Shown one piece after another: positions 28,630 to 38,386 of a stretch of 64,000 nt of DNA (position 1 is the first letter of the stretch; each line of letters opens with the position of its first letter). Made by a program: the position numbers and the translations under genes. The stretch is from assembly GCF_035751725.1 (NCBI RefSeq), contig NZ_CP142104.1, forward strand, positions 310,001-374,000, in the 5' to 3' direction. The notes below the pieces were generated by a model, which was given only the letters and a program-made list of their open reading frames with translations, was not told the DNA's origin and made no database searches. This DNA is from Pseudomonas frederiksbergensis. Its GTDB lineage: Bacteria; Pseudomonadota; Gammaproteobacteria; Pseudomonadales; Pseudomonadaceae.

Positions 28630-30440
28630 ACACTACGGTCCTCGGACGGTTGCAGGCTCACCCCAGGCGCGCCCGCGCGCAATTTCAGGGTAATCAGGGC
28701 GCCGCCTTCCTTGTGGTTGGCGAATAGCAATTCGCCGCCGAAGGCGCGCATCAGGGTGTCGCAGATTGCCAGCCCCAGGCCAAGGCCTTGAGTGCGGGTC
28801 TTGGTGGTGTAGAACGGCTCGCCGGCGCGACCAAGGGCTTCCATGCAAAACCCCGGGCCGTTATCGCGAATGTACAGGTTGACGCCGGTTTCGGTCGCCT
28901 GGGCACTGAGCCAGAGTCTACGCGGCGGACCTTTTTCAGTCAGGGCATCCAGCGCATTGGCCAGCAGGTTGCCCAGCACTTGGCGCAGGCGCGTTTCGCC
29001 GGCTTCGACCCACAGGGTGGCGGCCGGCAGGTCACGAATCAGCTCCACTTCCATGCTGCGCCGACGTTTGGCGAGCAAGGCCAGGGCATCGTCCAGCGCC
29101 GGTTGCAGCGCGACGCTTTCCGGGGCGTGGCGGTCGCGGCGGGCGAAGGCGCGCAGATGAGCGATGATCGATGCCATGCGTCCGGTCAGTTCGTTGATCA
29201 GCTTGAGGTTGCCACGGGCGTCATCCGTGCGCTGGTGATCGAGCAGTATTTCGGCGTTTTCGGCATAGCTTCTAATCGCTGCCAACGGCTGGTTGAGTTC
29301 GTGGCTGATGCTGGCCGACATGGTGCCGAGCGCGGACAACTTGCCGGCTTGCACCAGGTCATCCTGGGCACGGACCAATTCCTGTTGGGCGTGCTCGCGC
29401 TCCAGCACCTCTTGCTTGAGCCGACGGTTAAGGCCTTCCAGGTCGCTGGTGCGTTCCGCGACCCGACCCTCCAGTTCGTGACGAGCCTTGGCCTCGAAGG
29501 CGATTCGTTCCAGGTAATGGCGCCTGCGTTGCATCATCAGCCCGAGCAACAACATCAAGACCAGCAACGCCGCGCCGCCGATGACGACCACCGTGCGTAC
29601 CGGGCGGTCAATCAGCGTGCGTGGCGCCAGGATGCTGACGTTCCAGCCTGTCTCTTCGATGGCCTGGGTCTGGGTCAGCCAGGCGCTGGGGTCCAGGTTG
29701 AGCGGCTTGGGATCGCGGGTTGGGTAGGGTTGTATCGCGCTGATCGCCTTGCTCTCCGCTTCGCCCAAGGGCCGCGTCGAGCGGAAGCGCCATTCCTGGC
29801 GCGAGGTGAGAATGACTACGCCGTTGTGGTCGGTCACCAGGAGCTGTTCGGGGGTCTTGCCCCACAGGCTCTCGGTGTGGTCCAGGTCAACCTTGACCAC
29901 CAATACGCCAATCACTTTTTCGCGATCGCGTACGGCGGCGGCGAAAAAATAACCGCGCTTGCCCGATGTGGTGCCCAGGCCGAAAAAACGTCCCAGGCGC
30001 CCGGCCATGGCCTCGATGTAGTAAGGGCGAAAGGCAAAATTGCGACCGACGAAGCTGTCGTGCTTGTCCCAGTTCGAGGCGGCCAGGGTCTTGCCCGTGG
30101 CATCCATCAGGTACATGACTTCGGCCCCCGTCTGGGCGCTGATATTTTTCAGCAGCCGGTTGGCATTGCCCTGGGTCACGCCATCGTCCGGTGCCGACAG
30201 GGCTGCGCGCAGGGCCGGCAGTTCGCCGAGTATCTGCGGCAGCACTTCATAGCGATGCAGGGTGCCCAGCAGGTTGGCGACGTAGAGATCGAGTGTCTGG
30301 CGGTTCTGGCCGGCCAGCTCACTGCGGTAATACCGCTCGGCCAGATGCTCCAGTGGCCACAACAATGGCGCCAGGCACAATGCGAGCAACGCCAGGCTGC
30401 GCCAACGGGGTCTGCGGGGGAGGGTGGAATTCATGAGCAT
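28626..30440 (-). CDS. dctB: C4-dicarboxylate sensor kinase DctB
   Basis: A 604-residue inner-membrane histidine kinase. Two membrane helices (about residues 14-32 and 298-318) bracket a periplasmic double-PAS/dCache sensor (GRNFAFRPYYIEAMAGR and SGKRGYFFAAAV are typical). A coiled-coil region is followed by the phospho-acceptor box SASISHELNQPLAAIRSYAENA and ATPase motifs NLLANALDAL, DNGPGF and GLGLGLAIC. The ATG at 30440 has AGG six bases upstream; an ATG two codons later is also possible. It forms an operon with dctD. Confidence 0.93.
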   Translation of the reverse strand: MLMNSTLPRRPRWRSLALLALCLAPLLWPLEHLAERYYRSELAGQNRQTLDLYVANLLGTLHRYEVLPQILGELPALRAALSAPDDGVTQGNANRLLKNISAQTGAEVMYLMDATGKTLAASNWDKHDSFVGRNFAFRPYYIEAMAGRLGRFFGLGTTSGKRGYFFAAAVRDREKVIGVLVVKVDLDHTESLWGKTPEQLLVTDHNGVVILTSRQEWRFRSTRPLGEAESKAISAIQPYPTRDPKPLNLDPSAWLTQTQAIEETGWNVSILAPRTLIDRPVRTVVVIGGAALLVLMLLLGLMMQRRRHYLERIAFEAKARHELEGRVAERTSDLEGLNRRLKQEVLEREHAQQELVRAQDDLVQAGKLSALGTMSASISHELNQPLAAIRSYAENAEILLDHQRTDDARGNLKLINELTGRMASIIAHLRAFARRDRHAPESVALQPALDDALALLAKRRRSMEVELIRDLPAATLWVEAGETRLRQVLGNLLANALDALTEKGPPRRLWLSAQATETGVNLYIRDNGPGFCMEALGRAGEPFYTTKTRTQGLGLGLAICDTLMRAFGGELLFANHKEGGALITLKLRAGAPGVSLQPSEDRSV

Positions 30441-30495
30441 CGGGCGCCTGTGGTAACAGACGCATTATGCCTAGGACACGGGCGAACGTCTTCGA

Positions 30496-31044
30496 TCAGG
30501 CGAAGACCTCGGCATGCTCGAGCGTTGCAGCGGCCAGATCCTTGGCAGACAGTTGTGGCTGGATGTCACCCAGTTGCCAATCGATGTTCAAGGTGGGGTC
30601 ATTCCACAACAGGCTGCGTTCCGACGTCGGGTCGTAGTAGTGGGTTGTCTTGTAGAGAAACTCGGCGAACTCGCTCAAGACCACAAAGCCATGGGCGAAT
30701 CCTGGCGGTACCCAGAGTTGGCGGTGATTATCGGCGCTGAGGCGCACCGCGACCCATTTGCCGAAATGCGCTGAGCTGCGACGAATATCGACTGCCACGT
30801 CGAGCACTTCGCCAGCGGTCACGCGGACGAGCTTGCCCTGGGTGTTTTGCAGTTGGTAATGCAGGCCTCGCAACACGCCTTTCTGCGAGCGGGAATGATT
30901 GTCCTGAACGAACTCCGTGTCGATGCCCGTCGCGTCCTTGAAAGCCTTGGCATTGAAACTTTCATAAAAAAAACCGCGCTCGTCACCAAATACCTTGGGT
31001 TCGATGATCAGGACACCGGGGAGATCGGTGGCGATGACATTCAT
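30496..31044 (-). CDS. rfbC: dTDP-4-dehydrorhamnose 3,5-epimerase
   Basis: A 182-residue RmlC enzyme epimerising dTDP-4-keto-6-deoxyglucose during dTDP-L-rhamnose synthesis. Signatures: DERGFFYESFNAKAF, FVQDNHSRSQKGVLRGLHYQ (catalytic histidine in RGLHYQ), and LWVPPGFAHGFVVLSE. The other rml genes (rmlB, D, A) are not nearby, so this is an orphan copy. It lies just downstream of dctB in the opposite arrangement to a sugar operon. Confidence 0.93.
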   Translation of the reverse strand: MNVIATDLPGVLIIEPKVFGDERGFFYESFNAKAFKDATGIDTEFVQDNHSRSQKGVLRGLHYQLQNTQGKLVRVTAGEVLDVAVDIRRSSAHFGKWVAVRLSADNHRQLWVPPGFAHGFVVLSEFAEFLYKTTHYYDPTSERSLLWNDPTLNIDWQLGDIQPQLSAKDLAAATLEHAEVFA

Positions 31045-31192
31045 GGTGTGTCTCCGGTAAGCCAGGGTTCAAAAAGACCATTCTTGCCCAAAGGGCAGGG
31101 CGGCGCGAGCCCTGGCTGAAAAGAGGGGTTGCTAATCCCCTGGCTCAGTGGCGAGATAAGCATCCAAAACAAAACCACTCAGGGGTCGTTGT

Positions 31193-34105
31193 ATGCCGCT
31201 CGCTACGTTGGTTCACCGTGCCAGTTTGCCAAGCCCACAGATCAGCGCCGAACAGGCGTTGGTGCTGCTGCGCTCGAATTACGGACTCAGCGGCGACCTG
31301 CGACCCCTCGGCAGCCACCAGGATCTGAACTACCGCGTCGATAGCGAACGCGGCCGGTTTGTGCTGAAGATTTGCCACGGCGACTACGCCATCGAGGAAC
31401 TCCAGGCCCAGCATGCCGCCCTGAAGGCGCTTGCCGGGCACGGCGCGGTGAAGGTGCCAGCGGTTATTGCCGCCAGTAACGGCCAGGATCTGCTGACGCT
31501 CGAAGTCGCCGGGCAGACGGTCCATGTACGCCTGCTGGAGTACATTGACGGCCAATCCCTGACTCAACTCAAGCACCTTACCCCAGACCTGGTGACCGGG
31601 CTGGGACGGCTGTGCGCGCAGATGAACCTTGCCCTTGCCGCCTTCGACCATCCGGGCCTGGAGCGCACCCTGCAATGGGATGCGCGCCATGCGCCGGCCT
31701 TGATCGACCACCTGCTTCCCGTCATCCAGGACGATCGCCGACGCCAGTTGATCGCCGAAGTCGCGCAACAGGCCGAACGGCGCTTGTTGCCACTCAAGGC
31801 CAGCCTGCCGGTACAGGCGATCCACATGGACATCACGGATGACAACGTGGTCTGGCAGCGCGACACCCAGCGCCAGTGGCAAATGCAGGGTGTGATTGAT
31901 TTTGGCGACTTGGTCCGCACCTGGCGCATCACCGACCTCTCGGTGACGTGTGCGGCCCTGCTGCATCATGCCGACGGCGATCCGTTTTTCATCCTGCCCG
32001 CGATCCAGGCCTATCACTCGGCCAATCCGTTGCAGCGCGAAGAACTCCTGGCGCTCTGGCCGTTGATCGTGACCCGCGCCGCCGTGCTGGTACTCAGCGG
32101 CGAACAACAAGTGGCTATCGATCCGGATAATCAATATTCCCGCGCCAATCTCGAACATGAATGGGAAATCTTCAACGTCGCCCATTCCGTCCCGCTTGAG
32201 TTGATGGAGGCGGCGATACTCAGCGCCGCCGGCCATCGCCCGCCGTCCATCGCCAACGAGGGCTTTGCGCCGCTGCTGCCGACGCTGGTCGGGCGTGATT
32301 TCGCCCTGATTGACCTGGGCGTGCTCAGCCCGCATTTCGAGGCCGGCAACTGGGAGCAGGCGGGGATCGACCAGCGTCTGTTGAGCGAAGCCGCCGCTGT
32401 GCACGGTTTGGCGGCCAGCCGTTACGGCCAGTACCGCTTGTCCCGCACCCGGCCGGACAGCGCCATCGAGCCCGATACTTATCCGTTGCACGTCGAATTG
32501 CATGTGCCGCAAGGCACACCACTGGAGTCGCCCTTCGCCGGCATGGTGCACAAGGATGCCGACGGCCTGCTGCGGCTCGACGGCCCGCAGTTGAGCGTGC
32601 GCCTGTGGGGCGTGGCATCGTCGCTGCTGCCAGGGGCCGCGCTGGTCAAGGGGCAGATAATCGGGGAGGTGGCCGGGCCGTTGCGGGTCCAACTGTGCCG
32701 GGGCGCGCATTTGAATCCTCCGCTGTTCTGCTCGCCGTCGCGGGCGCAAGCGTGGCAGGCGCTCTGCCCGTCGCCTGCGGCCTTGCTGGGGCTGGCTTGC
32801 GATGCCGAGCCGGAAATCGATGCCGAGGCGCTGCGGGCCCGTCGCGATGCGAGTTTTGCCCGCTCGCAGAAGCACTACTATGTCGACCCGCCGCGCATCG
32901 AACGCGGCTGGCGCAATCACCTGATCGACATGCAGGGCCGCTCCTACCTCGACATGCTCAATAACGTCGCGGTGCTGGGTCATGGTCATCCGCGCATGGC
33001 GGCGGTGGCTGCCCGGCAATGGTCGCTGCTCAATACCAACTCGCGCTTCCACTATGCGGCGATCGCCGAGTTTTCCGAGCGCCTGCTGGCGCTGGCGCCG
33101 TCGAACATGGACCGGGTGTTCCTGGTCAACAGCGGCACCGAGGCCAACGACCTGGCGATCCGCCTGGCCTGGGCTTATAGCGGCGGACGCGACATGCTCA
33201 GCGTGCTGGAGGCCTATCACGGTTGGTCGGTGGCGGCGGACGCGGTCTCGACGTCCATCGCCGACAACCCCCAGGCCCTCAGCAGTCGTCCGGACTGGGT
33301 GCACCCGGTGACAGCGCCGAACACTTATCGCGGTGAGTTCCGCGGGGTCGACAGTGCGCCAGACTACGTGCGCAGCGTCGAGCACAACCTGGCAAAGATC
33401 GCCGAGCAGAAACGCCAGCTCGCCGGCTTCATTTGCGAGCCGGTGTATGGCAATGCCGGCGGCATCGCCCTGCCGCCGGGCTACCTGAAACAGGTATATG
33501 CCATGGTGCGCGAGCGTGGCGGCGTTTGCATCGCCGACGAAGTGCAGGTTGGCTACGGGCGCATGGGCGAGTTCTTCTGGGGCTTCGAGGAGCAAGGGGT
33601 GGTGCCGGACATCATCACCATGGCCAAGGGCATGGGCAACGGCCAGCCGTTGGGAGCCGTCATCACCCGTCGGGAGATCGCCGAGGCGCTGGAAGCCGAA
33701 GGGTATTTCTTCTCCTCCGCAGGCGGCAGCCCGGTCAGTTGCCGGATCGGCATGGCCGTGCTGGATGTCATGGAGGAGGAAAACCTCTGGGAGAACGCCC
33801 GGGTGGTCGGTGGCCATTTCAAAGCCCGGCTGGAAGCGTTGATCGACCAGTATCCCTTGGTCGGAGCGGTGCATGGTTCGGGCTTTTACCTGGGCGTGGA
33901 GCTGATCCGCAACCGCGACACCCTGGAGCCGGCCACCGAGGAAACCACGGCGCTGTGCAATCGCTTGCGCGAGTTGGGCATCTTCATGCAACCGACCGGT
34001 GACTACCTGAACATCCTCAAAATCAAGCCACCAATGGTCACTTCGCGGCAAAGCGTGGATTTCTTCGTCGATATGCTGGCGAAGGTGTTGGAGGAGGGGC
34101 TGTAG
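31193..34105 (+). CDS. Three-domain fusion: APH-type kinase, M23-like domain, class III aminotransferase
   Basis: A 970-residue protein. Residues about 20-330 form an aminoglycoside-phosphotransferase/homoserine-kinase-like fold, with the catalytic loop IHMDITDDN (about 210-218) and the metal motif DFGD. About 420-520 resembles a peptidase M23/lipoyl-like beta domain (SPFAGMV..PGAALVKGQIIGEV). From about 550 it is a PLP class III aminotransferase (NNVAVLGHGHPRMA, NSGTEANDLAIRLA, DEVQVGYGRMG, PLP lysine in TMAKGMGNGQPLG). Related fusions occur in Pseudomonas. A phospho-amine lyase-type reaction, as in human ETNPPL relatives, is an inference. AGGGG precedes the ATG. aguBA follows. Confidence 0.85.
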   Translation: MPLATLVHRASLPSPQISAEQALVLLRSNYGLSGDLRPLGSHQDLNYRVDSERGRFVLKICHGDYAIEELQAQHAALKALAGHGAVKVPAVIAASNGQDLLTLEVAGQTVHVRLLEYIDGQSLTQLKHLTPDLVTGLGRLCAQMNLALAAFDHPGLERTLQWDARHAPALIDHLLPVIQDDRRRQLIAEVAQQAERRLLPLKASLPVQAIHMDITDDNVVWQRDTQRQWQMQGVIDFGDLVRTWRITDLSVTCAALLHHADGDPFFILPAIQAYHSANPLQREELLALWPLIVTRAAVLVLSGEQQVAIDPDNQYSRANLEHEWEIFNVAHSVPLELMEAAILSAAGHRPPSIANEGFAPLLPTLVGRDFALIDLGVLSPHFEAGNWEQAGIDQRLLSEAAAVHGLAASRYGQYRLSRTRPDSAIEPDTYPLHVELHVPQGTPLESPFAGMVHKDADGLLRLDGPQLSVRLWGVASSLLPGAALVKGQIIGEVAGPLRVQLCRGAHLNPPLFCSPSRAQAWQALCPSPAALLGLACDAEPEIDAEALRARRDASFARSQKHYYVDPPRIERGWRNHLIDMQGRSYLDMLNNVAVLGHGHPRMAAVAARQWSLLNTNSRFHYAAIAEFSERLLALAPSNMDRVFLVNSGTEANDLAIRLAWAYSGGRDMLSVLEAYHGWSVAADAVSTSIADNPQALSSRPDWVHPVTAPNTYRGEFRGVDSAPDYVRSVEHNLAKIAEQKRQLAGFICEPVYGNAGGIALPPGYLKQVYAMVRERGGVCIADEVQVGYGRMGEFFWGFEEQGVVPDIITMAKGMGNGQPLGAVITRREIAEALEAEGYFFSSAGGSPVSCRIGMAVLDVMEEENLWENARVVGGHFKARLEALIDQYPLVGAVHGSGFYLGVELIRNRDTLEPATEETTALCNRLRELGIFMQPTGDYLNILKIKPPMVTSRQSVDFFVDMLAKVLEEGL

Positions 34106-34130
34106 CCCTTTTCCGCGCTGACGGTATTCC

Positions 34131-34166
34131 CTGTGGGAGCGAGCAGGCTCGCTCCCACAGGTTTTT
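34131..34166 (+). terminator. REP-type palindrome acting as likely terminator
   Basis: A near-perfect CTGTGGGAGCGAGC / GCTCGCTCCCACAG hairpin followed by GTTTTT, 26 bases after the aminotransferase stop. It separates that gene from aguBA. Confidence 0.7.
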
Positions 34167-34179
34167 CGGTGTTCTTGAA

Positions 34180-34257
34180 GTCGATTTTTGTCGGCATTCT
34201 AAGCGTAAATTAGCAGCTTGTTGATTTTCTCCACTTTAAAAGCCGATTTTTATCGGC
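34180..34257 (+). promoter_or_regulatory. Paired palindromic sites upstream of aguB
   Basis: Two related 16-base sites, GTCGATTTTTGTCGGC at 34180 and GCCGATTTTTATCGGC at 34242, lie 62 bases apart centre to centre, about six helical turns. They end 39 bases before the aguB ATG. The second is a perfect palindrome around TTTT. They look like operators for a dimeric regulator. AguR is the known agmatine repressor in P. aeruginosa, but no aguR is nearby here. Confidence 0.5.
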
Positions 34258-34295
34258 TATAAAGGCGTCTCTGTCCATCGCCCAGGAGATGAATC

Positions 34296-35174
34296 ATGAG
34301 TCGTATCGTCACCGTAGCCGCTACTCAAATGGCCTGTTCCTGGGATCTCGAAGCCAATATCGAGACCGCCGAGAAGCTGGTTCGCCAGGCTGCTGCCCAA
34401 GGCGCGCAGATTATCCTTATCCAGGAATTGTTCGAGGCGCCGTACTTCTGCCAGAAGCCGAACCCGGACTACATGCAGTTGGCGACCTCGGTTGACGACA
34501 ACGTTGCCATCAAGCATTTCCAGAAAATCGCCGAAGAGCTGCAGGTTGTGTTACCCATCAGTTTTTTTGAACTGGCCGGCCGCGCGCGCTTCAACAGTAT
34601 TGCGATCATCGATGCCGATGGGCGGAACCTGGGCGTGTACCGCAAGAGCCATATCCCGGACGGCCCCGGCTACCATGAGAAGTACTACTTCAACCCTGGC
34701 GACACCGGTTTCAAGGTTTGGAATACGCGCTACGCAAAGATCGGCGTAGGCATCTGCTGGGATCAGTGGTTCCCGGAATGCGCCCGCAGCATGGCGCTGC
34801 AAGGCGCGGAAATCCTGTTGTACCCGACCGCCATCGGCAGCGAGCCGCACGACAAGACCATCTCGTCGCGTGATCACTGGCAACGCGTGCAGCAAGGCCA
34901 TGCGGGTGCCAACCTGATGCCGCTGGTGGCCAGCAATCGCATCGGCAACGAAGAGCAGGATGGCTACGACATTACGTTTTACGGCTCGTCGTTCATCGCC
35001 AATCAGTATGGCGAGAAAGTCCAGGAACTGAACGAAACCGAAGAAGGTGTGCGGGTGCACAGCTTCGACCTCGACGAGCTGGAACACATTCGCAGTGCCT
35101 GGGGCACTTTTCGTGATCGGCGGCCGAACCTGTACGGCGCGATCAAAACCCTCGACGGCTCACTGGAGTCCTGA
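34296..35174 (+). CDS. aguB: N-carbamoylputrescine amidase
   Basis: A 292-residue nitrilase-superfamily enzyme releasing putrescine from N-carbamoylputrescine, the second step of agmatine use. The Glu-Lys-Cys triad is visible: E in LIQELFEAPYFC, K in YRKSHIPDGPGY, C in GVGICWDQWFPE. It starts three bases before aguA ends the intergenic space, so the two are one operon. AGGAG precedes the ATG. Confidence 0.96.
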   Translation: MSRIVTVAATQMACSWDLEANIETAEKLVRQAAAQGAQIILIQELFEAPYFCQKPNPDYMQLATSVDDNVAIKHFQKIAEELQVVLPISFFELAGRARFNSIAIIDADGRNLGVYRKSHIPDGPGYHEKYYFNPGDTGFKVWNTRYAKIGVGICWDQWFPECARSMALQGAEILLYPTAIGSEPHDKTISSRDHWQRVQQGHAGANLMPLVASNRIGNEEQDGYDITFYGSSFIANQYGEKVQELNETEEGVRVHSFDLDELEHIRSAWGTFRDRRPNLYGAIKTLDGSLES

Positions 35175-35177
35175 TTG

Positions 35178-36284
35178 ATGACAACTTTGCACAGCACTCC
35201 GCGCGCGGATGGTTTCCACATGCCTGCCGAGTGGGCAACCCAGACCCAGGTCTGGATGATCTGGCCCGAGCGCCCGGACAATTGGCGCCTGGGCGGCAAG
35301 CCGGCGCAGGCCGCCCATGTAGCGGTTGCTAAGGCCATCGCCCGCTTCGAACCGGTGACCGTGGCGGTGTCCGCCGCGCAATATGAAAACGCCCGGGCGC
35401 GCCTCGATGTACCGAATATCCGCCTGGTGGAAATGTCCAGCGACGACGCGTGGGTCCGGGACACCGGCCCGACGTTTGTCATCAACGACAACGGCGAAGT
35501 ACGCGGCGTCGATTGGGATTTCAACGCCTGGGGTGGGTTCGACGGTGGCTTGTATTCGCCGTGGAACCGCGATTCGCAAGTGGCCGGCAAGATTCTCGAG
35601 ATCGAGCGCAGCCCGCGTTATCGCACCGAAGGTTTTGTGTTGGAAGGCGGCTCGATCCATGTCGACGGTGAAGGCACCGTGATCACCACCGAGGAATGCC
35701 TGCTCAACCGCAATCGCAACCCGCACATGAGCCGCGAAGAGATCGAGGCGGTGCTCAGCGCCCAATTGGCTGTGGATAAAGTCATCTGGCTACCGGACGG
35801 TCTGTTCAATGATGAAACCGACGGCCATGTGGATAACTTCTGCTGCTACGTGCGCCCGGGTGAAGTATTGCTCGCCTGGACCGACGACCCGCAAGACCCG
35901 AACTACGCTCGCTGCCACGCGGCAATGAATGTCCTGCAAAACAGCACTGACGCCAAGGGCCGCCCGTTCACAGTGCATAAAATGCCGATTCCCGGGCCGT
36001 TGTACGCCACCGAGCAAGAATGTGCCGGTGTGGACGCGGTTGAAGGTTCCCAGGAGCGCAATCCGAGCGTGCGCCTGGCCGGTTCCTATGTGAACTTCTT
36101 GATCGTCAACGGCGGCATCATCGCGCCGAGTTTCGATGACCCGCTGGACGGGCCGGCCCGGGACCTGCTGCAAAGCCTGTTTCCTGAGCACGAGGTGGTA
36201 ATGGTGCCGGGTAGGGAACTGTTACTGGGAGGCGGGAATATCCATTGCCTTACCCAACAGCAACCGGCACCGCGCATAAAATGA
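35178..36284 (+). CDS. aguA: Agmatine deiminase
   Basis: A 368-residue enzyme of the guanidino-group-modifying superfamily converting agmatine to N-carbamoylputrescine. Conserved stretches: WIRDTGPT-like [35 protein letters not shown], and the catalytic cysteine in [15 protein letters not shown] at the end. The ATG at 35178 lies three bases after the aguB stop, so both are cotranslated; the upstream TTG is less likely. A terminator follows 73 bases downstream. Confidence 0.96.
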   Translation: MTTLHSTPRADGFHMPAEWATQTQVWMIWPERPDNWRLGGKPAQAAHVAVAKAIARFEPVTVAVSAAQYENARARLDVPNIRLVEMSSDDAWVRDTGPTFVINDNGEVRGVDWDFNAWGGFDGGLYSPWNRDSQVAGKILEIERSPRYRTEGFVLEGGSIHVDGEGTVITTEECLLNRNRNPHMSREEIEAVLSAQLAVDKVIWLPDGLFNDETDGHVDNFCCYVRPGEVLLAWTDDPQDPNYARCHAAMNVLQNSTDAKGRPFTVHKMPIPGPLYATEQECAGVDAVEGSQERNPSVRLAGSYVNFLIVNGGIIAPSFDDPLDGPARDLLQSLFPEHEVVMVPGRELLLGGGNIHCLTQQQPAPRIK

Positions 36285-36356
36285 GTGGCGACGTAACAGC
36301 CAGGTGACATCAATCGCAGCGGCTCTATCTCGGCGGTTTTGGATCCATGCTGGCAA

Positions 36357-36388
36357 GCCCGCGTCCTGATTGGGGCGCGGGCTTTTTT
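36357..36388 (+). terminator. Rho-independent terminator of aguBA
   Basis: GCCCGCG and CGCGGGC arms with a 12-base loop, followed by TTTTTT. Confidence 0.88.
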
Positions 36389-36526
36389 GCGCCTGGATGG
36401 CCGGCGACGCGATGACATTGGCATAGCTCTTGTATCGTCATCCGGGCAGTTTCGGGGAGGGGAGCTGCGTTGTTTTGTCATAAACCTCGGATAGATTGGC
36501 CGCTCATCAACCAGGAGGGCGCTGGA

Positions 36527-36727
36527 ATGAACATGATAAGTGAGCGCGCATGCCATCCTTTGGCTGTAAATGGTGAGTCGCTTCAAGCCGTGGCGCAGTG
36601 GTTGAAGTCCAATGGGACGCGTCAGATCAGAGAGCCTGATCCGCGTCGGATGATCATGGAGCGCTACCCCGTTGGCCTGTTCAGCGAGGCGGAGCTGGAA
36701 GCGTTGTGGGACGTGATGCAAGGATAG
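36527..36727 (+). CDS. Small protein of unknown function
   Basis: A 66-residue protein beginning MNMISERACHPLAVNGES, with a strong AGGAGG site nine bases before the ATG. It has no membrane segment and is followed at once by a terminator, so it is a compact single-gene unit. The sequence (SLQAVAQWLKSNGTRQIREPDPRRMIMERYPVGLFSEAELEALWDVM) is probably mostly helical. I do not recognise a family. Confidence 0.6.
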   Translation: MNMISERACHPLAVNGESLQAVAQWLKSNGTRQIREPDPRRMIMERYPVGLFSEAELEALWDVMQG

Positions 36728-36747
36728 AACTCAACGGATTGATAAAG

Positions 36748-36776
36748 GCGCTGCCCGAAAGGACGGCGCTTTTTTT
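36748..36776 (+). terminator. Terminator of the 66-residue gene
   Basis: GCGCTGCCC and GGACGGCGC arms (one mismatch) with a GAAA loop, followed by seven T residues. Confidence 0.85.
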
Positions 36777-36863
36777 ATGTCTGTTGGATTTCCTTGTGGT
36801 AGCTGGCTCCTAAATGGATCTGTTCTTAGACGTTTTTCGCCTAATCCAAGATGATTCACGAAA

Positions 36864-36976
36864 TTGACACAGGGTTCAGGGCGCGACTAGGATTCGCCCA
36901 CGCCTGTGGCCAACAGCCATGACTCTTAAATAATAAAAAGGCCCGACACGATGAACCGTGGGCGGGCCTTTTCATT
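36864..36976 (+). ncRNA. Candidate small RNA or attenuated leader upstream of oprD
   Basis: TTGACA at 36864 and TAGGAT at 36888 with an 18-base spacer form a plausible sigma-70 promoter. About 75 bases after the expected start, AAAAGGCCCG / CGGGCCTTTT arms (36936-36972) form a strong terminator. No gene fits between them. The transcript could be a small RNA or a terminated leader of the porin gene, whose ATG is at 37069. Confidence 0.35.
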
Positions 36977-37068
36977 ATTTCCAGGAGCAAGAGTCCGAAT
37001 AAAGAGCGCAAAAGCGCCATTCCGGTTGCCGGTTGCAGTGCGAATCAACCCGTACAAGGAAAATAATC

Positions 37069-38355
37069 ATGTTGAACAAGCGCATTAGTTTGATCGCACT
37101 GGGGATATTGAGCACCACACAAGCCATGGCCAACGACCAGGCTGAGTCCAAGGGCTTCGTTGAAGACAGCAGCTTGAAGGTGCTGTTGCGCAACGCCTAC
37201 ATCAGCCGTGACTACAAGGACGGTAACGAGGACAAGGCCGAATGGGGCCAGGCGGCCATCGGTACGTTCTCGTCCGGCTTCACCCAAGGCACGGTGGGCG
37301 TGGGAGTGGATGCATTCGGCTTGTACGCGCTGCGTCTGGACGGCGGTAAAGGACGCACGGGTGCGCAAGGCATCGATTTCTTCAAGAAAGGCGACAGCGG
37401 CAACGCGGCCGATGACCTGGCCAAGTTTGGTGCCGCGGTGAAGTTCCGCGTTTCCAACACCGTGCTGGCCTACGGCGACCAGATGCCGGCCCTGCCCGTA
37501 TTGAGTTATGACAACGGGCGCCTGCTGCCGGAAAGCTACACCGGCACGCTGATCACCTCCAAGGAGATCAAAGGCCTTGAACTGAACGCCGGTCGTTTCA
37601 CCGCCGAGTCGCGTAAAAGCGCCGAAGGCCGTGACAGCGGTGGCTTGAAGTCGATCAACGTCCTGGGCGGCAGCTATCAGTTCACAGAACAGTTCAAGGC
37701 TGCGCTCTACGCCTCTGACGTCGAGGACGTGCTGAAGAAGCAGTACGTGAACGCCAACTACGTGTTCCCGCTGGCCAAGGACCAATCCCTGACCCTGGAC
37801 TTCAACGGCTATCGCACCAAGCTGGATAACAGTTACGTGCGGGAAAACAACGTCACCGGCGACGACAACAAGATCTGGAGCCTGGCGGCGACCTTTGCCA
37901 CCGGTCCGCACAGCTTCACCCTTGCCCACCAGCGCAGTACCGGCGACAGCAACCTCGGCTACGCCTATGGCGGCTATCAGCGTGACCAGAACCGTGTGGG
38001 TGATGGCGGCAATACCATCTATCTGGCCAACTCCTACTGGTCGGACTTCAACGCCGAAGACGAACGCAGCTGGCAGCTGGGCTACGGCCTGGACTTCACC
38101 ACCTTCGGCGTCCCGGGCCTGACCTATAACGTGGCCTATGTGCGTGGCGATAACATCACCACCTCCACCAGCGAAGGCGGCACCGAGCGCGAAATCTTCA
38201 ACCAGTTCAAATACGTCGTCCAGGGCGGCCCGGCCAAGGATTTGAGCGTGCGCTTGCGTAGCTCGTTCCTGCGCGTGTCGCAGAAGTCCAGCGAGTACAA
38301 CGTCAGCGGTAATGAACTGCGGGTGTTTGTGGATTATCCGATTGATGTTTTTTGA
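37069..38355 (+). CDS. OprD-family outer-membrane porin
   Basis: A 428-residue precursor with a signal peptide (MLNKRISLIALGILSTTQAMA, residues 1-21). The mature part is an 18-strand barrel typical of OprD porins, which take up amino acids or small carboxylates (FVEDSSLKVLLRNAYISRDYKDG near the start; TFATGPHSFTLAHQRSTGDSNLGYAYGG in the middle; final strand ending in F). The ATG at 37069 has AAGGA upstream. Which substrate it carries cannot be told. The agmatine operon lies 0.8 kb upstream, but separate terminators argue against a shared transcript. Confidence 0.92.
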   Translation: MLNKRISLIALGILSTTQAMANDQAESKGFVEDSSLKVLLRNAYISRDYKDGNEDKAEWGQAAIGTFSSGFTQGTVGVGVDAFGLYALRLDGGKGRTGAQGIDFFKKGDSGNAADDLAKFGAAVKFRVSNTVLAYGDQMPALPVLSYDNGRLLPESYTGTLITSKEIKGLELNAGRFTAESRKSAEGRDSGGLKSINVLGGSYQFTEQFKAALYASDVEDVLKKQYVNANYVFPLAKDQSLTLDFNGYRTKLDNSYVRENNVTGDDNKIWSLAATFATGPHSFTLAHQRSTGDSNLGYAYGGYQRDQNRVGDGGNTIYLANSYWSDFNAEDERSWQLGYGLDFTTFGVPGLTYNVAYVRGDNITTSTSEGGTEREIFNQFKYVVQGGPAKDLSVRLRSSFLRVSQKSSEYNVSGNELRVFVDYPIDVF

Positions 38356-38386
38356 TGGCTGTTAACGTGATACATGTTTGATTGTT

